From: Pisolithus tinctorius
Lineage: Eukaryota > Basidiomycota > Agaricomycetes > Boletales > Pisolithaceae
Direction: 5' to 3'
Length of the DNA: 64,000 nt
Assembly: GCA_024663395.1 (NCBI GenBank)
Contig: JANFAH010000073.1
Span: 124,001 to 188,000 of the forward strand
This document shows positions 10,441 to 24,127 of the stretch, one piece after another (position 1 is the stretch's first letter; the number at the start of each line of letters is the position of its first letter). Both the position numbers and the translations under genes were made by a program. A model generated the notes under the pieces. It did no database searches, was not told the origin of the DNA, and worked only from the letters and a program-made list of their open reading frames with translations.

Positions 10441-13400
10441 AGGAGGATGCTTGACCACGGTACTTTAACTGGCGAGGACCTCAATATTCTGACATTTGGC
10501 AGCGATCTACCCAACCTGGGTCCCAATTTTCACAGTCCAGAGGCACTCCTTTCGGCAGTTGACTATTTTCAGGAGTACAACATGCAGATGTCTCTACTAC
10601 CTCTTGACCTCTAACATCTTTGCCACTTATCATCTCCCATCCACCCAGAACAATGTGCTCTCGAGCATCAGCTGTGACAGATCAGAGATCAGGTCCTTGA
10701 CGAGCAAAACTCCATATATGATGATGGTCAGCTAGAAGTACCCCATGATGTCAGCTTCACCTGGTTCTATCCCAATGAAGATGATGAGTCTCAAACTGAC
10801 CCGACTGATGAAGCTCTTCCCCACCTCACACATGACAAAGATGATCCAGATCCATTCTTTATCGACGAGGAGGTGTGAGCAGACAGGGCTGACCTTGCAG
10901 AATTGCCAGACCATGTCGCGGTCATTCATGCGACTGTATCATGGCTCCACCTCCAATTCCATCTCCTGCACGTTGCTTGCAATGCACTGCCTGCTATATT
11001 CTCACTACTTCTTCTGTTCTTTACTTGAACTCAAGTCTTCCATTCACAACTCTCCACTCCAGCAATCGCATCCTCGGTGTTGATAAACCAGTTCACACAC
11101 TACCTGTCTGTCCAACATGTCATGATGTCTATCCGCCTGCCACATCGCTGCTATGTCATGATACATGCACTTCCTGTAAACGGTGATTTGTTTCTTGCCA
11201 GGGCAAACCCTGCAGGGTAATGCATGCGCTTGAAGACTCCTATCATCAAGTACCCTACCTCCCGCTATCCGAGCAGATTTCATCGATCCTCATGATTCCT
11301 GGTGTTGAGGACATCGCTTGATGGATGGTGAGGCAAGTCACACTCGCCTGGCATCTATACGGACATCTTCGATGGCAGTATCTGCTGCACAAAGCTCAAA
11401 GGGCCTGATGGCAAGTTATTTTTTTCAAACGACCGGAATGAATGACATGGCCCCAATAATGAGCTACGCCTTGGAGTTAACCTTGGTGGTGACTGGTACA
11501 CACTCATCTCATAGGCTCATAACTAACTGATGCTGAACACCTGCCGGCCCTACAGGTTTTCATACATTCAAAGTAACATCACGCCATCTCACTCATCGTG
11601 CCCTACCTCCTTCTTGATTTGCAACCTCCCTCCTGAATACAGATACCGGACTGCGAATCTCATGTGTACAAGCATCATGCCAGGACCTAAAGAGCAAACA
11701 CCAGACCAAGTACAATGTTTCCTTCGACCTATCGTCTCCGACTTACTGCGGCTCTGGAAATATGGCATCAAGATACCCACCGGAATCCCAACCAGAAGGT
11801 GAGACTATCTCTTTTCGTACATAGATCTACTCAACCATAATAGGTCGCCTCATTCGTGTCGCATTGGTTGCAGTCGTGTGTGACAAGCCTGCAGCGCATA
11901 AGATAGGTGGTTTTTGCATCACACTCACACAATTATTACTGCACATGTTGCTGGATATGCTCGACAGACAAGGGAAATGTGAATGCTTTCCAGAAAGGAG
12001 GTGCATCATTACACGCTGACTGTTAAACTTTTTCTTAATACCAAGACCAGCTCATCCCCATGGGACGAACATAGAGCAATGCCATTTAGGCGAGGAATAT
12101 CGTAACCTCCCATCTCCCAATGTGCAGAAGATTTTTGTCAAAGATTTTGCAACACACTATTCACAACTCTCTCATCTCCCATACTTCAATTTGTTGAACA
12201 AGTTGTCTGTAGATCCCATGCATAACTTGTTCTTAGGTTGAGTCATCCATCATGCCTGTTCCCTGCCGTGCTGAATGTCTCTTCCATTGATCTCAGGTCT
12301 CGTGAAGACGCACTTCTGACCACATATGGGTTCAAGGCAAGATACTACGACCAAATCATGAATTAGGCATGTTGCATAGCATGCTCGCAGATGTACATCC
12401 CTCCCTCCCTCTCATCATTTTCATATACCAACCAATCGAAACGTCGTAGTTTGTCATCCCAGGGTCATGTGGCAAGCTGCCGACAGACATTGGGACCCCC
12501 GCCAGTGGGTCTTTGATGGCTGACCAGTGGTTGCTTCTTGCAACTGTCTATGGTCCCATCATCGTATGTGTTCAGCTGACTCGCAGCACTCACAACTAAC
12601 CTTACCTGCCTTGGACTTAGATACCACAGATATGGAGCACATTCTTGCCAAGCAATGCCTCGGACGAAGGCTTCTTCCCACTGCATCGCTGTGATTGAGA
12701 GGGCTGAGATGGAGAAACAACAGGAGGTGACTCGCAAAGCAAATAATAAGGTGTCTCTAGCAGAAGCCAAGAAACACGGAAAGGAGGCCTATGAGACCGA
12801 AAAAGCCCGGATTGCCCAGGAGAAGATCACCATCGCTGAGGCAAAACAACGTGAAAAACTCCAACAGGCAGCAGCGAAGCAAGCAGAGAAGGCATGGCAG
12901 GCTGGAGCAGCAAAAGTGAGTATTTTATCTCTAAATATCTGTTGTTTCAGACTTGCACTTTGCTAGGCATCGAAAAAAGCGAAAGGCGAGCTCTCAAGAC
13001 ATCCAAGACCTACCTGAAGGTCAATTGTGTGGGCCACCTCCCCCACCAGGCAATCGCATCAAACAGCTACCCAATGATCTGCAGATGCCTGAAGATGAGC
13101 GACTACATCTCCACCCCAAGGAACCAGCAAACTTCCTTAAGTTGTCCATGGCCATTTCGTATCCTCATCAAGCATACCATCACCAACCATGATGTCGACA
13201 CTGCCGATGACTTACTACGGGAGTATGGTAGAGAATTGATTAAGGTCTGTCACCGCTACACAGCACTGACTCCAAGCCTCACAGACCCTCTGCAGCTTTA
13301 TGGGTCCGCTGTCATGAAACTGAATCACCATTATGCGACACACATTGGTGACTGCACCCACAACTTTGGTCCTCTTCACAACTTCTGGATGTTCCTTTTT

Positions 13401-14578
13401 GAATGCCTTAACAAGATCTTGAAGTCCTTCAAAGCCAACAACCACACAAATGGCGAACTTGAATCCATGTTTTTTTAAAGAGTTTCACAGAACTTGTGAG
13501 ACTTACAGAGTCGTAAGTCCCAATTGCTTAAGCACTCGCTATCCTACTGAGTATATAACCAGATATACATGATGCATACCAACCCAGCAAGTCGCTGCGA
13601 TCGGAGGCTGCCCGAATCATGCAGAAGGTCATGCATGAAGAGCGTGGCACCGTTGCTGGGCTTGTGGCCCTCTCTCAGGAAGCTCGACGAAATCAGCATG
13701 GATGGTACAGTTATGTTCACTCAATATATACGATTAATTGACTGCTATGGACTGTGTGTTGCACAATAGGATGGCTTATGCCCTAAGTCCTTGCCATCAT
13801 GAGAATAACTTCTCATCCAAAACCTATCGTTTACTCGCTCGCACTCTGAACGCTCGCTTTCCACATTCACCTGTGCACTGTCAACACGAACGACCGACCT
13901 CACACGACAGCATTCCCCTCAACCACAAAGGACTATTCTACAACTACGTTATAATCGAAGGCAAGCGAATTCATGCTTCGAAAGCAATCGGGACACGCTT
14001 GTTGTCACTCGTTCATGTCATGATACCGGGTCAACTACCCATCCATGTATACGGCGAAATTCTTGAGATTTTTCAGGTCAATCAACACCTGCTCAATGGT
14101 AAAACATAGCCTGTGGTTGGCCCAGATGTGATGGTTCAAGCCATATGAGGGGAACCGAGTGACAATCTGGGATGAATTGTAAGTTCGTTTCTATGACCCA
14201 TCATAACCCTCACTGACTGTCTTAAGTTCTACTCTAGGTGTTCGCTTATGGGAACTCGGAGAGTATCAAGAGCAGAGAATTGCTGCTCCCATCACTCGTC
14301 AACTTAGACTGGATCAAGAATTTGGTGGCCATGACAATCGTAACACTTGGAGGAGAACCAGCGAAAGGTCTGGGCAACGGTAGACCTTGCAAAGGTGCAC
14401 TGCGTCACAAATTTACTGACGCCAGACTTGCCATTGAACAAATACATAGTGACAGGGCTTCTAACACATTACACATACGCACTTCATGGATTAGACATGT
14501 CAGCAGTAAAGTAGTGGTATTCACACATCAATGGAGCCTCTCAGATATGTTTAGACTGTTAGCCTGGCAAGTGTGAAC
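10441..14578 (+). pseudogene. Plavaka-type (CACTA/tnp2-like) transposase
   Basis: Recognisable segments run in the order of fungal Plavaka transposases. An acidic leader (about 10,700-10,878) contains VPHDVSFTWFYPNEDDES. A cysteine-bearing segment follows at about 11,050-11,186 (LPVCPTCHDVYPPA). The DDE/tnp2 region at 11,560-12,240 includes ANLMCTSIMPGPKEQTPDQ and DPMHNLFLG. GSCGKLPTDIGTPASGSL and ADQWLLLATVYGPII sit at about 12,452-12,558. A coiled, lysine-rich insert comes at 12,700-12,910. The late signature LNHHYATH with FKANNHTNGELESMFF is at about 13,320-13,478, and a C-terminal part reaches about 14,575. Reading requires many frame changes and crosses stops, so the copy is decayed. Terminal repeats were not located. 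Family assignment rests on remembered motif order. Confidence 0.8.
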
Positions 14579-14594
14579 AACATGGTGAAGGTTT

Positions 14595-16864
14595 TCAGAT
14601 GTCGACCATATCGTCTTCTGATTCTGATGACATGCACATCCCCGCTTCGAGCCATTCCTTCAGCTCTTTGAGGTAGGTGGCATCTGCGTCAAAAATTTCC
14701 CCCTGTCCTAAGCATCGAAATAGAATCCCTTCAGCCAGTCAACGCCTTCAACTACCTCCATGTCCAGATTCTTAGCGCGCCATGTTTCATCTACCATCAA
14801 CTTGAAGATCATAGCTTTGGGCTGTGGCAGATTATGATTTAAATGTTTTGGGGAAACATCAAAGACGCGTTTGTGGAACTTCTTGGTCATCTTGCGATGT
14901 TTGCGCTGCAGTACGTCGTCTGCATTTCTCATGCTGCCACTAGAGGGTTTGTTGACATCTTGCTGTTGTTTCAAGGCGCAGAAACTTAGCCAGCGAAGGA
15001 ACGCGACGTACTATTGAACCAGACCCTCAGTGAGTGATGGTCTTTAGCATGCAAGTTGGCAACTTACATCAATAGATCACCAAGTGTGACCTATGACTTT
15101 TGTTGCAGATTTCCCAACCTCCACAAGCTTTCTTCTTTCCAAAGTATCCTCGCTGACATCGCTGTCATTACAGGTGAGAACATCGGACCTGAGGTCCTGT
15201 CTCAATAAGGGCCGCTGCAACCCTTGTGGCCAGAATCTTGTTTGTATTGCAATGCTGCCTTGCGTCGAACTGCAGTGACCTAAGAGCTCGTGAAGGGCAT
15301 TAGCTTAACCAGGTGAGTTTCGCAGCTTACTGTGGAACGTCAGGCATGCTGCCGACCATATTCCAGCCTTTGTTGGCCTTGCGCACGCCCTGCTCAGTTT
15401 GGAGCTCACTAGCTCTCTTATGGATACTCTGGAAATAGGTTTTTGGCGCACTCCGTTATTATCAGGAGGTTGAACAACTTGTCTGGGATATTTTTGACTT
15501 GGGTCAGCTCCCTCTGGCTCTGTTACCCTGCTGGTGAGTACCCACAAACATTGTTGAACAATGGTACTGCCACCTTTTCATTGTTATAGACACGCTCAGT
15601 GACCTCTTCAATGAATTTAGCATTTAGCTTGTCATCCACCTGCCCAAGCCAATTGGGGTGCCAAATCTTGACCCCTTCAGCGGTAAGTTCCAAGGGTTCT
15701 CCACTATCAAGAGGTTTGACAGCAGCTAGCGCCGCCACATGAACTTTCTTGCTATGGCTACAGTCGATTCCACATAGTTGGCAGAACAGTGGCTGGATAA
15801 TAGACTTGTAATGGAAATAAGAATGTCCGGTGAGCACATCCAACGAGTAGCATGGCATACTGACATACCTTTACAGCCGTATGATCATTGGAACTCGTCC
15901 TTGACGAGGCTTGCTTCAGGGCCACTTCACCTTTCTCTGAAGTTCTGCAAAGCTCTGTTCAAGAGCGTCAAGGTGAGAAGTCACCATTTTGTTGTCTTCC
16001 TTCAGTCTGGTAAGTTTCTTCTTCAAGATTCATCTTCCCTTCAGTGAGGTTTCTGATATCAACCATTATCTGCATGACCGTCGCTTGCAAGCTGTGCATA
16101 GCCTCGTATTCATAGCCGCGCATTGGCTCACGATCATAACCATGCAGGTCTGGCACAAAGGACCCACTTCTAGAACAATTTGGCATGTACATATGGGAAT
16201 GGCCTTGCACAAGAACCTCACCATGTCCATGGCTATTCAACTGGCTATGAACAGACCTACTGGAATAGACTGGTGTAGTACATTTTGTGTCCGTTTCCAT
16301 CCCCCTGGTAGGGCTTATAGCCGATTGGTTGGTTGGGCTGACTCCCTCCTAGATAGGGATAAGGGCAGGGCTTCATGTGGATCAACAGGACTGGTCGTCT
16401 CCACATCACGGAACTGATGCTGGAAGGAAAACAAGGGTGTGAATAGCTACAGAGGTAAGGCAAGGTGTGTGGCTATTCAGACAGGAAATCTGTACTGACT
16501 GGTGGTCGGTCATTCCATTGAGCAGGAGTACTAGTCATGAACGATCCAGCGCACACCTGCTCATATTCGCTGATGGTCTGTTGCTTTGACTAGGAGGTGC
16601 AAACGGATCGTCTGGATGGCCAGGGAGGACGTTAGAGTGCCCCGACACGTGCCCACTCAGGATGCGCCTGAGAGTACATCTGTCTACCGGCATGGAAGAC
16701 GCATTCATATGCACTGGATTCAAACGAGGGGGCTGGGGGAGCAGCGAGTGAGGGCGGCACCCAGGGGGGGGCAACCATTTTCGAAGCGCACCATGTAGTA
16801 GGCACTCTGGATATAATCTGATCTTATTATTCTGAATAGCGCAAGTGAAGATGGCGAGGATCAA
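14595..16864 (-). pseudogene. degraded gene of unknown function next to the Plavaka copy
   Basis: The clearest C-terminal exon ends at 14,595 and reads EIFDADATYLKELKEWLEAG followed by an acidic Ser/Glu/Asp tail. Upstream pieces on the same strand are 14,708-14,974 (lysine-rich), 15,523-15,858 (GVKIWHPNWLGQVDDK, FIEEVTERVYNNEK), 15,968-16,300 and 16,535-16,864 (Pro/Arg-rich N terminus). The 14,708 piece and the final piece differ by one frame at about 14,705. No domain was recognised. It runs towards the Plavaka transposase tail to tail. This is a common arrangement for a second transposon gene, so an accessory role is possible but unproven. Confidence 0.4.
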
Positions 16865-17929
16865 TGTGATTTATACAATGCGACTCATGTACATATCCTA
16901 TAATCGCAGTTGTAATCTGCTTAGAATATAGTTGATGCATGTTGGAATTGTCATGACGATAAGTTTGTGAATCTGACCAGATTACACTTCAAAATGAGAA
17001 CACCTCACGATGATTCTCAGACATATTATTAGCATTTACTACTCTTAGGATATAGTATGACTACGGCCTATTGCCTGACTATCACCGCACCCTGATTAAA
17101 ATCCCGTTTCCGCAGTGACTGTTTATTGGTACTTAGGTGCGATGCTAGTGTGCTTACATAAGCACAAAAAGCGCACATACTTGTAGTATTCCTGGATGCC
17201 GTTAGGCCCAGGTCTGTAAACTCTTTGTCGTCCATGATCATACAGACTTAACGGGACCATTAGGTCAGGTCATGTGCAGGGTGGGATTGGGGAGAGTTGG
17301 AATTTTGGGGTTTACCTGCCACCATTCGAACATTGTGCAATCTGCTGTCCTATCTGTCGGCACGCATATGTGTGTAACGAAATATGGACAGTGATGTGCA
17401 TCACTTGTGTATAGACATCACTGGTGTCAGTGATGAAGTTGCCATGAGTTACGAGTTTTCTACGACGAGAGTACATGTTGGAGCGCATTACAGTGCGGAA
17501 TGATCTCAGTATGGGGTCTGTTGTACCCTAGAGGACCATTGTTGGTCTGTCATGCAAACTCTGTCCAGGAGTTCATGGAGCAGTAACCCGTACTTGACAT
17601 TAAAAGCCATTAAATCTATTGCGCAATACACCATGGCATGCTTTTGCAGCAACATTTGCGACGCCATGTCTGCTTGGATGCTCTTCATGGTCATGAGTGT
17701 ATAGCAGATTGTCTGTCTTTATTTTATGTGTTCCGACAACTGAGAACTGCCCGGCATGGACAATGCCTTGCACCAGCGCTTACACAGCTATTTCATTAGA
17801 GAGAAATCTCGCCAGTGTTAGAGTTATTCAGAGAGGTGATACACAGGCACAATGGCAACACACAGTGATGGGGAGGACAGGGAGAGCAATATAGTTACCC
17901 ACCGATAGTATCGACGAGTGAAAAACTCA
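16865..17929. other. stretch without recognisable features
   Basis: Only short, unconvincing open frames exist on both strands. Composition is AT-richer than the genes to the right. It probably consists of degraded transposon sequence between the Plavaka-associated gene and the Helitron. Confidence 0.5.
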
Positions 17930-20900
17930 ACATCATTCGGATTGGCAAAAGAATATGTCCCCGCAGCACCTTGCAGAGGATGTTTGTGCTGTGTGCACAC
18001 AAATGGTCTCATGCAGGGATCTCATTGATATTTTCCCAACTACAGAGATGCTTTCGGTTATTAAGAAACGACTGGTTACCAACGGTGTGTCTTCCTTGGA
18101 CATATGATTTGGCCAAAATATTGCAGGGCCATTCTTTGCTTCATGAGGAATGTGTTGTTTAGACAATCTTGCAGAGGTATGGGTGTGTCCTTCATGTCAA
18201 AAGCCATTGGTGGTGAGGATGCCGCAGCAACCAAAGGACAGCGATTGCCAATTTTCAATATTATGTGCATTCGGAGTTGCCACAGGAAGTTCGAGACAGT
18301 ATTGGGTCTGCGAGTTCATTGGAGTTGATGCTCATTGCAGCTTGTCGCGCTACAGTTATAACCCATCATTATCAAACAAAGAGTATTTGAGGGGGGGCGA
18401 GTCCCTGAGGAGGTGAGTCAGCGTTTTAACCAGGGTAATGTTGCTTTGTTACCTCAGGACCTGTCTGCATTGTCAAAAAGTCCTTCCACTGGCTCGAAGT
18501 GATCTGCGGGGGGCTGTGTGTGTTGTGTTTGCTGGTGGTGTGTTTCGTCCGAGTCCAGAGGCTTTGCGAAAATTCCCCCCAGTGCAGGACCAGAGTAAAA
18601 TGTATGATTGAGTTTTTGATATCTAACAATAAATGGTATATGGAGAGGGGCATCACCTTTAGTGCTGAGAATATGGCATTGCTTGTGAGTGGCGAGGAGA
18701 ACATGGGTGTGTTGCAGGGGATTGAGATCACACATCTTCGGAGTGAGAACAGGAATGCAGAATCCAATGAGCGTGTAGACTGGTCAGCACTGGCGCACGA
18801 ACTTGTTACTGAGAACGGTTGTGTATATGGATGGAGACCGTTCTGAGCACTCACAGAGAGCTATGAAGGCGACCGCCCTTGCTCATGCATTAAGTCATAG
18901 GAAGTTTCTAGTGAGTCGAGCAGGTTCCGAGTTGATGAATGAGGACTCACCAGGCTTTATGACTGCTGTTTTCCCCCACCTTGATCCATGGGGCATCAGC
19001 AGTTTTTAATCATCCAGCCGCGACGTCCGGATCAGCAGATTTTGTTTCGGCGTCAACTTAGGAACTTGCTACGGCAGGTGGATTCCCCCCTTCGCACGGG
19101 ATGTGACATTCCCATTTATCTGTTGGAACATTTTGCAGAAACAGGCAGCAAGTGAGAATACTGCTTTTTGCATACCATCTGCGAGATGTCACAGCCTTGT
19201 GAAGGATGTGCAGGAGGCAGAGTCCGAATATAATATCGTTGGCAGAGAAGTTGGAATGGAATCCGAAGGCAAACGTTGACTCTGTAGCCGAGAGGGGGGC
19301 ATTGCGGTTATTTCGAGAGTTGAATGTCATATGTCATTCATTTGCCTGGCAGTGACGGGTATAAGTTGTGTCATCGAAATGAAATCAGGTCTTTGACACA
19401 CCGACTAGGGACCCCGGCCTTCTTTCTTACTTTGAATCCACATGATGTGATGAATATCCTCGTTGCTCACTTCAGTGGAATACATGTCTCTTGGTGGCGC
19501 GAGATGAGCGCTTATGATCGTGCAGTCTTCGTCACATCACATTCCAGCTGCAGCAGCCAAGGCATTCAATGTTGTTATTCGAGGTTTTATAGACGTCGTG
19601 GTGAAAAAATAACAAGGGAGTGGGATTGTTTGGGAAATGTTCGGGATACTATGGTACAGTGGAAGCGCAGGGGAGAGGGACATTGCATTGTCATATGCTG
19701 CTGTGGGTTGAGGCCATCCAAATCCAGAACGATTGCGGTCGATGATGGTTGACGACGAACATTTTGAGGGCTTGCTTTTCCAATGGTTAGAAGATCTTAT
19801 TAAATGCGAGCTTCCAGGAACCCACCCTGAAAGCGTGAATCCTGCCGAAACAAATCCAGTCAAACCAGTGCGACAGGATGTCGATCTCGATCCTCGTTTA
19901 CAATTACCTCCTCAGATTGCAGAGCATGGCGAAGAGGTGTTCTTAGATGCCTACCGGGATTTTGTATGTCACCTTGCTATTGAATGTAATTGGCACGAAC
20001 ACACGCCTACTTGTTTCAAACATCTTCGGCCGGGCCGAGGAGCCAGGGGATGAGAATTGTTCGTATGTGAATCGATGGAACAGTGCGAATGCAGAGCTCT
20101 GTTGATCCGGAAACACAGTCTATTCTTCTTCGTCAGCTGCATCCCATGTATAATAACTATAACGACATTACATTGTTTCTTCTGCAATGTAATATGGATA
20201 TCAAATTTGTGGGCTCCGGGAGCCGCAGCGAAAGCGTTTGACTTACTACATTAGTGATTATATAACCAAAAACGATTTGCAGGTCCACATCAGCCTTCAA
20301 GCAATCCGCACTGCTATTGATAGCCATTGAAGGCTTTTCGTGAATGACGTCGAAACATCGTCCTCCGTGCGTGAAACGAACCTGTTGACCAAAGACTGTT
20401 AATGCCATGATGGGTAGACGGGAGGTGTCCGCATCAACAGGTTATGAGTTATTTGATTGGCAGTGGAGATTTTTTATACAGCACATGAATTTCTGCACCG
20501 TACATTTCCACGAATTTGTAGATATAGCGATTGCACATGAGCAGCACATCGACGGCAACTGTGACTGTGAAACAGGGAGCACACCAGATTGTCCTGGAAA
20601 TCTCTATGGTTCAACTTGCACTGCGCACACATCCCGTGGTTCACTGTCAGTGATGTCGGAGACTCTCGATTATTTAATGCGACCTACAATATCCCCCTTC
20701 AAGTGCATGAGTCTAATGGCAGTTTCTGGAGCAAACTCAGAAGGTAAAACGTTCATTTAGGAATGGGGGAGCTGCACCCGAACAACGCACCAAGCACGTA
20801 GAAGAGCCAAGGTCCAGCACTACAGAGCGCCCTGCATATTCTCACAGATTTCATGCAGTGTTTGCCAGTGAGACCCATCCACAGTTTAGCACACATGAAC

Positions 20901-22105
20901 TTTGTATTCGGAACACCTTTGTGGTACCCATTTTGCTAGGGATTCCATTCCATTGCCGCAAAAATCTGATCACTGCATGGAGCACTTCTGTTGCGCGATG
21001 TTACTTCTGTTTCGACCGTGGCAGAATCCTTTGAGTTGCTCAAAGGTTATTCGTGCTGGACTGAAGCTTTTGATGCTCACCAGTTCTCTGAAATGTCCTC
21101 TCAGATAATCTCTAATTTTCGGATCGAGTTGGAGTGTAAGGACGCCAGGGACATCGTGCGAGGGGATTATACAACAAAACCTTCTCGAGGCAACGCGTCC
21201 TCAGGTTTCCACGTACAGAGGGCGAGTGAATATGATGTGGAGCTGTTGCAGGAGGCCCTCATTCAGGATTCCGCTTTAGATGATGCGATAGAGTGAGATA
21301 CACAAGCGTTAGACATCGAAGATTCAGATGGGGGGTCGCAGGGCAAGGATACCTCAGGATGAACAGGACATAATCTCCATGTCTCGTGCGCTCCATGACC
21401 AGGGGTATTCAAATGAGTGTTCCTATGCCGTTGAGGGGCAGGTCATGGAAGTCAGCACTAATATGGAGGATCAAGATTACACTCCATAGCACATACATGA
21501 ATTCACAGCAAGAAACGAAAACGACCTGAAAGACGTTTGGGAGGAGGATGGATTGAATGGTGACGGGACATTGAGGATTCATAAATGACCACGTACAACT
21601 GTAGAGAGCAATGCAGCAGGCGTCTCTGTAGAGTCGGAGCAGAAACAACAGCTTTCTGCTGACACCGCAACCAACAAATGCGAAATCCAAGCCATTGTGG
21701 CAGAATGGTTCCCAAGTGGACCTTGCAAGACAATCCCAAACAAAAACGGGCCTTCACAATAATAGTCAAGCACATGCTGCGGCGAGACCCAGAACAAATG
21801 TTGATGTTCATTACCGGTATTGCAGGCCTCTGGTAAGAGCCACCTAATTAGAGCAATTGTGGACACGTTTGCGCAAGAGGGACATTCCGGGAAATTCTGT
21901 GAGTGCTCCTATGGGTAGTGTGGCCTGCCTCATTGATGGATTCACTATTCATGCACTCACTCTTATGAATACATGCACCTTGGGGAAAAACCGAGAAAGA
22001 GCCTGCAGCAGGGTTGTGATGAGTGCAATATAGACATGGATGAATTACAGGAGATTTGGCGTGATGTCTCATATTTGGTCTTGGATGAAGTTTCTATGGT
22101 TTCAG

Positions 22106-22831
22106 CGGAGTGTCAAAGTCCGGGCCTACTCCGACCAACTCCGATGCTATATAAGGTCTAGAGAGAGGTTCGGAAGCAAGTCTGACACAGAGAGCAGAAC
22201 TCCGACTAGCGGAGTGTCGGCAGGAACGAAAGACCGCCGAGACAAAGGCAGAGCGGAGTGAGGGCATCGGGTTTAGCTCGTGCGCTACCCCCTTGCACGA
22301 TCTCAGCCCTCATATTTCAGAGGGAGAGTACAGATGGAGAGTCAGAGATAGTTCCGACAGACAGAAGACGGAATCGGAGGGAGTAGGAACTAAGTTGATA
22401 TTCGTACTGAAGAACAGCGGAGTACAGTACATGTTTTTTATACTACTACGGAGGTACAGTAATCAGAATCGGAACTGACATACAGAGACTCATAAGTTTT
22501 CAAGTAAAATTTCCTGGACGACGAATGAAGGGTAGACGGAGGACATACGAACGGGTAACCAGAACATCCAGAAAAGGAAACAGTCCAGGCGCTGGACCAC
22601 GCGGTGAGCACACTGCGGAGTACCTGACTGCGAAGGTAGTCACATGACCCCTCAGAGAATGGACTGCTCGGTCCGGTAGGAGGGCAACACAAGTCCGATA
22701 GCAGTCGGAGCGGAGATGGTTCGCAAACCAACAGAAGTTGGGCGGAGTTGGTGCGGAGTGAGCGGATGACCGGCGGAAAAGGATGCGGAGTGAGCAAAGA
22801 CTTATGACGAATGCACGGTTATGACACGGAG
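22106..22831. repeat. 5-bp target-site duplication CGGAG flanking the solo LTR
   Basis: CGGAG occurs at 22,106-22,110 and 22,827-22,831, immediately outside the TGTCA and TGACA ends. A 5-bp duplication is typical of LTR-retrotransposon integrase. Confidence 0.85.
22111..22826. mobile_element. solo LTR inserted in the Helitron helicase
   Basis: The 716-bp insert starts TGTCAAAGTCCG and ends GGTTATGACA, so it has TG...CA ends with a 5-bp inverted TGTCA/TGACA. A TATA-like word (CTATATAAGG) lies near 22,148. The hexamer CGGAGT occurs at least seven times inside. Left and right subterminal regions share inverted words such as ACTCCGACCAACTCCG against ACTCCGCACCAACTCCG. The helicase reading (DEVSMVSAE before, LMSDISSRI after) would be continuous without the insert and one TSD copy, which proves it arrived later. 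No internal retrotransposon coding region is present. Confidence 0.85.
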
Positions 22832-24127
22832 CTCATGTCCGACATTTCAAGTCGTATTAGTCTCGCAAAGGCCAGCGATCCTGCCAAGAAGGACTTACCC
22901 TTTGGAGGCGTCAACATCATCTTCGCTGGTGATATGGCCCAGCTCCGTCCTGTAAATGGCACCGCTTTGTATTCGCACTCTGTCGTGAATAACTTAACAA
23001 GGTATACGTTCGAAACGGTGAAGTCTCAACGGCGACTATTTGGTGCATTCCTATGGAGATCTCTGACTCATGTTTGTACAACTCATTCAAAACGAACGGG
23101 CAAAAGTGGATCCAATGTTTATAGAGATGCTCGGTCGTATCCGATTAGGTTCTGCGGACACTTCAGCATCAGCCCACCTTCCGATTTGCATAATCTCCAG
23201 CAGAGGCTACTCACCAGCTCTACAGAAATGATAAACAAAAATTCCTGCAGTTCTCTGAAGCACCGATCGTCTTTGGGGAGCGATGCCTCTGTGATCGATG
23301 GAACGAAGAGATGGCAAGATTTTTTCGCACAAAGAACAAATCAATCATTTGAGTATTGTTATGCCGAACATTTCTGTGACGGAGAATGCCTCACTGGTGA
23401 GGAGGATGATCGTTTAGCATTGGTGCGGCAGAAAGAATCTAAGGATTACCTTGGGCGACCTCCCTCTGTTCCCTGGCATGCCTGTCCTTATCACAGAAAA
23501 TCTTTCCGTTGCTGGAAAAGTCGTAAATGGGGCACGTGGGACGGTGCGTGACATTGTTTGTTCTACTGTACATGGAAAGCGCATCATTCGTTGCATTTAC
23601 GTAGCTGTTCCCGCATCTACCCTTCTATTGCTCGGAGAAGACCCCTACATTGTTGCGGTGTTCCCTCAGAACTGTACATTTTCTTATTTCTCTGAACATG
23701 CAGGGAGATTCCAAATTACAATGATGTCAGGTTCTGGTAATACCCAGCTGGGCCTTCACTGATTACAAAGCTCAAGGAACAACACTGGAGAAAGTTATCG
23801 TCGATTTGGCTAGTGCAAGAGGGGTGCAGCACACGTACGTTATGCTATCTCGAGCCCGTTCCTTGTCCGGCCTAGCCATCCTACGCTCATTCTCCCCCAT
23901 CGATGTCTTGGTCATCTACAACACGATCTGCGAAACGAGTTGGTTCGCCTAGCAAGTCTTGATGCCGCTACAGCCACAGCCTGCTCCCAGCAACGTCATG
24001 ATGCAGTGGTGACGTTGTCATCTACTTCATCCAGATCTTGACGTGCCTGAATTACAGCTATTTCACCTCTCTTATATAACGAACTCTCTTGGCTCTCCAA
24101 TCTCGCATTTATAATCCAAGGCTGTCC

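Larger units (their letters stand above)
17930..23952 (+). pseudogene. Helitron Rep-helicase (decayed)
   Basis: The N-terminal cysteine region is at about 17,957-18,260 (CAVCTQMVSC, VWVCPSCQ), followed by LPQEVRDSIGSAS near 18,280. The VLQGIE word is at about 18,708. The helitron helicase-like domain begins LPGSDGYK (19,340) and reads LGTPAFFLTLNPHD. The Rep HUH motif survives as GTLHCHMLLW (His codons 19,686-19,694). LIKCELPGTHPE and CNWHEHTPTCFKHLRPG follow to 20,040. A MGRREVSA segment is at 20,411. The PIF1-like helicase has a Walker A (21,822-21,840), Walker B YLVLDEVSMV (22,070-22,100) and FAGDMAQLRPV (about 22,920). LPLFPGMPVLITENLSVAGK is at about 23,460 and TDYKAQGTTLEKVIVDL at about 23,760, ending in SRARSLSGLAILRSF. 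Multiple frameshifts and an inserted solo LTR inactivate it. Helitrons transpose by rolling-circle replication. Confidence 0.9.

Noticed and set aside
22111..22826. The insert read as a hAT- or MITE-like DNA transposon because of its internal inverted ACTCCG words
   Set aside because: TG...CA ends with a 5-bp duplication fit a solo LTR better; no 8-bp duplication or long TIR is present.
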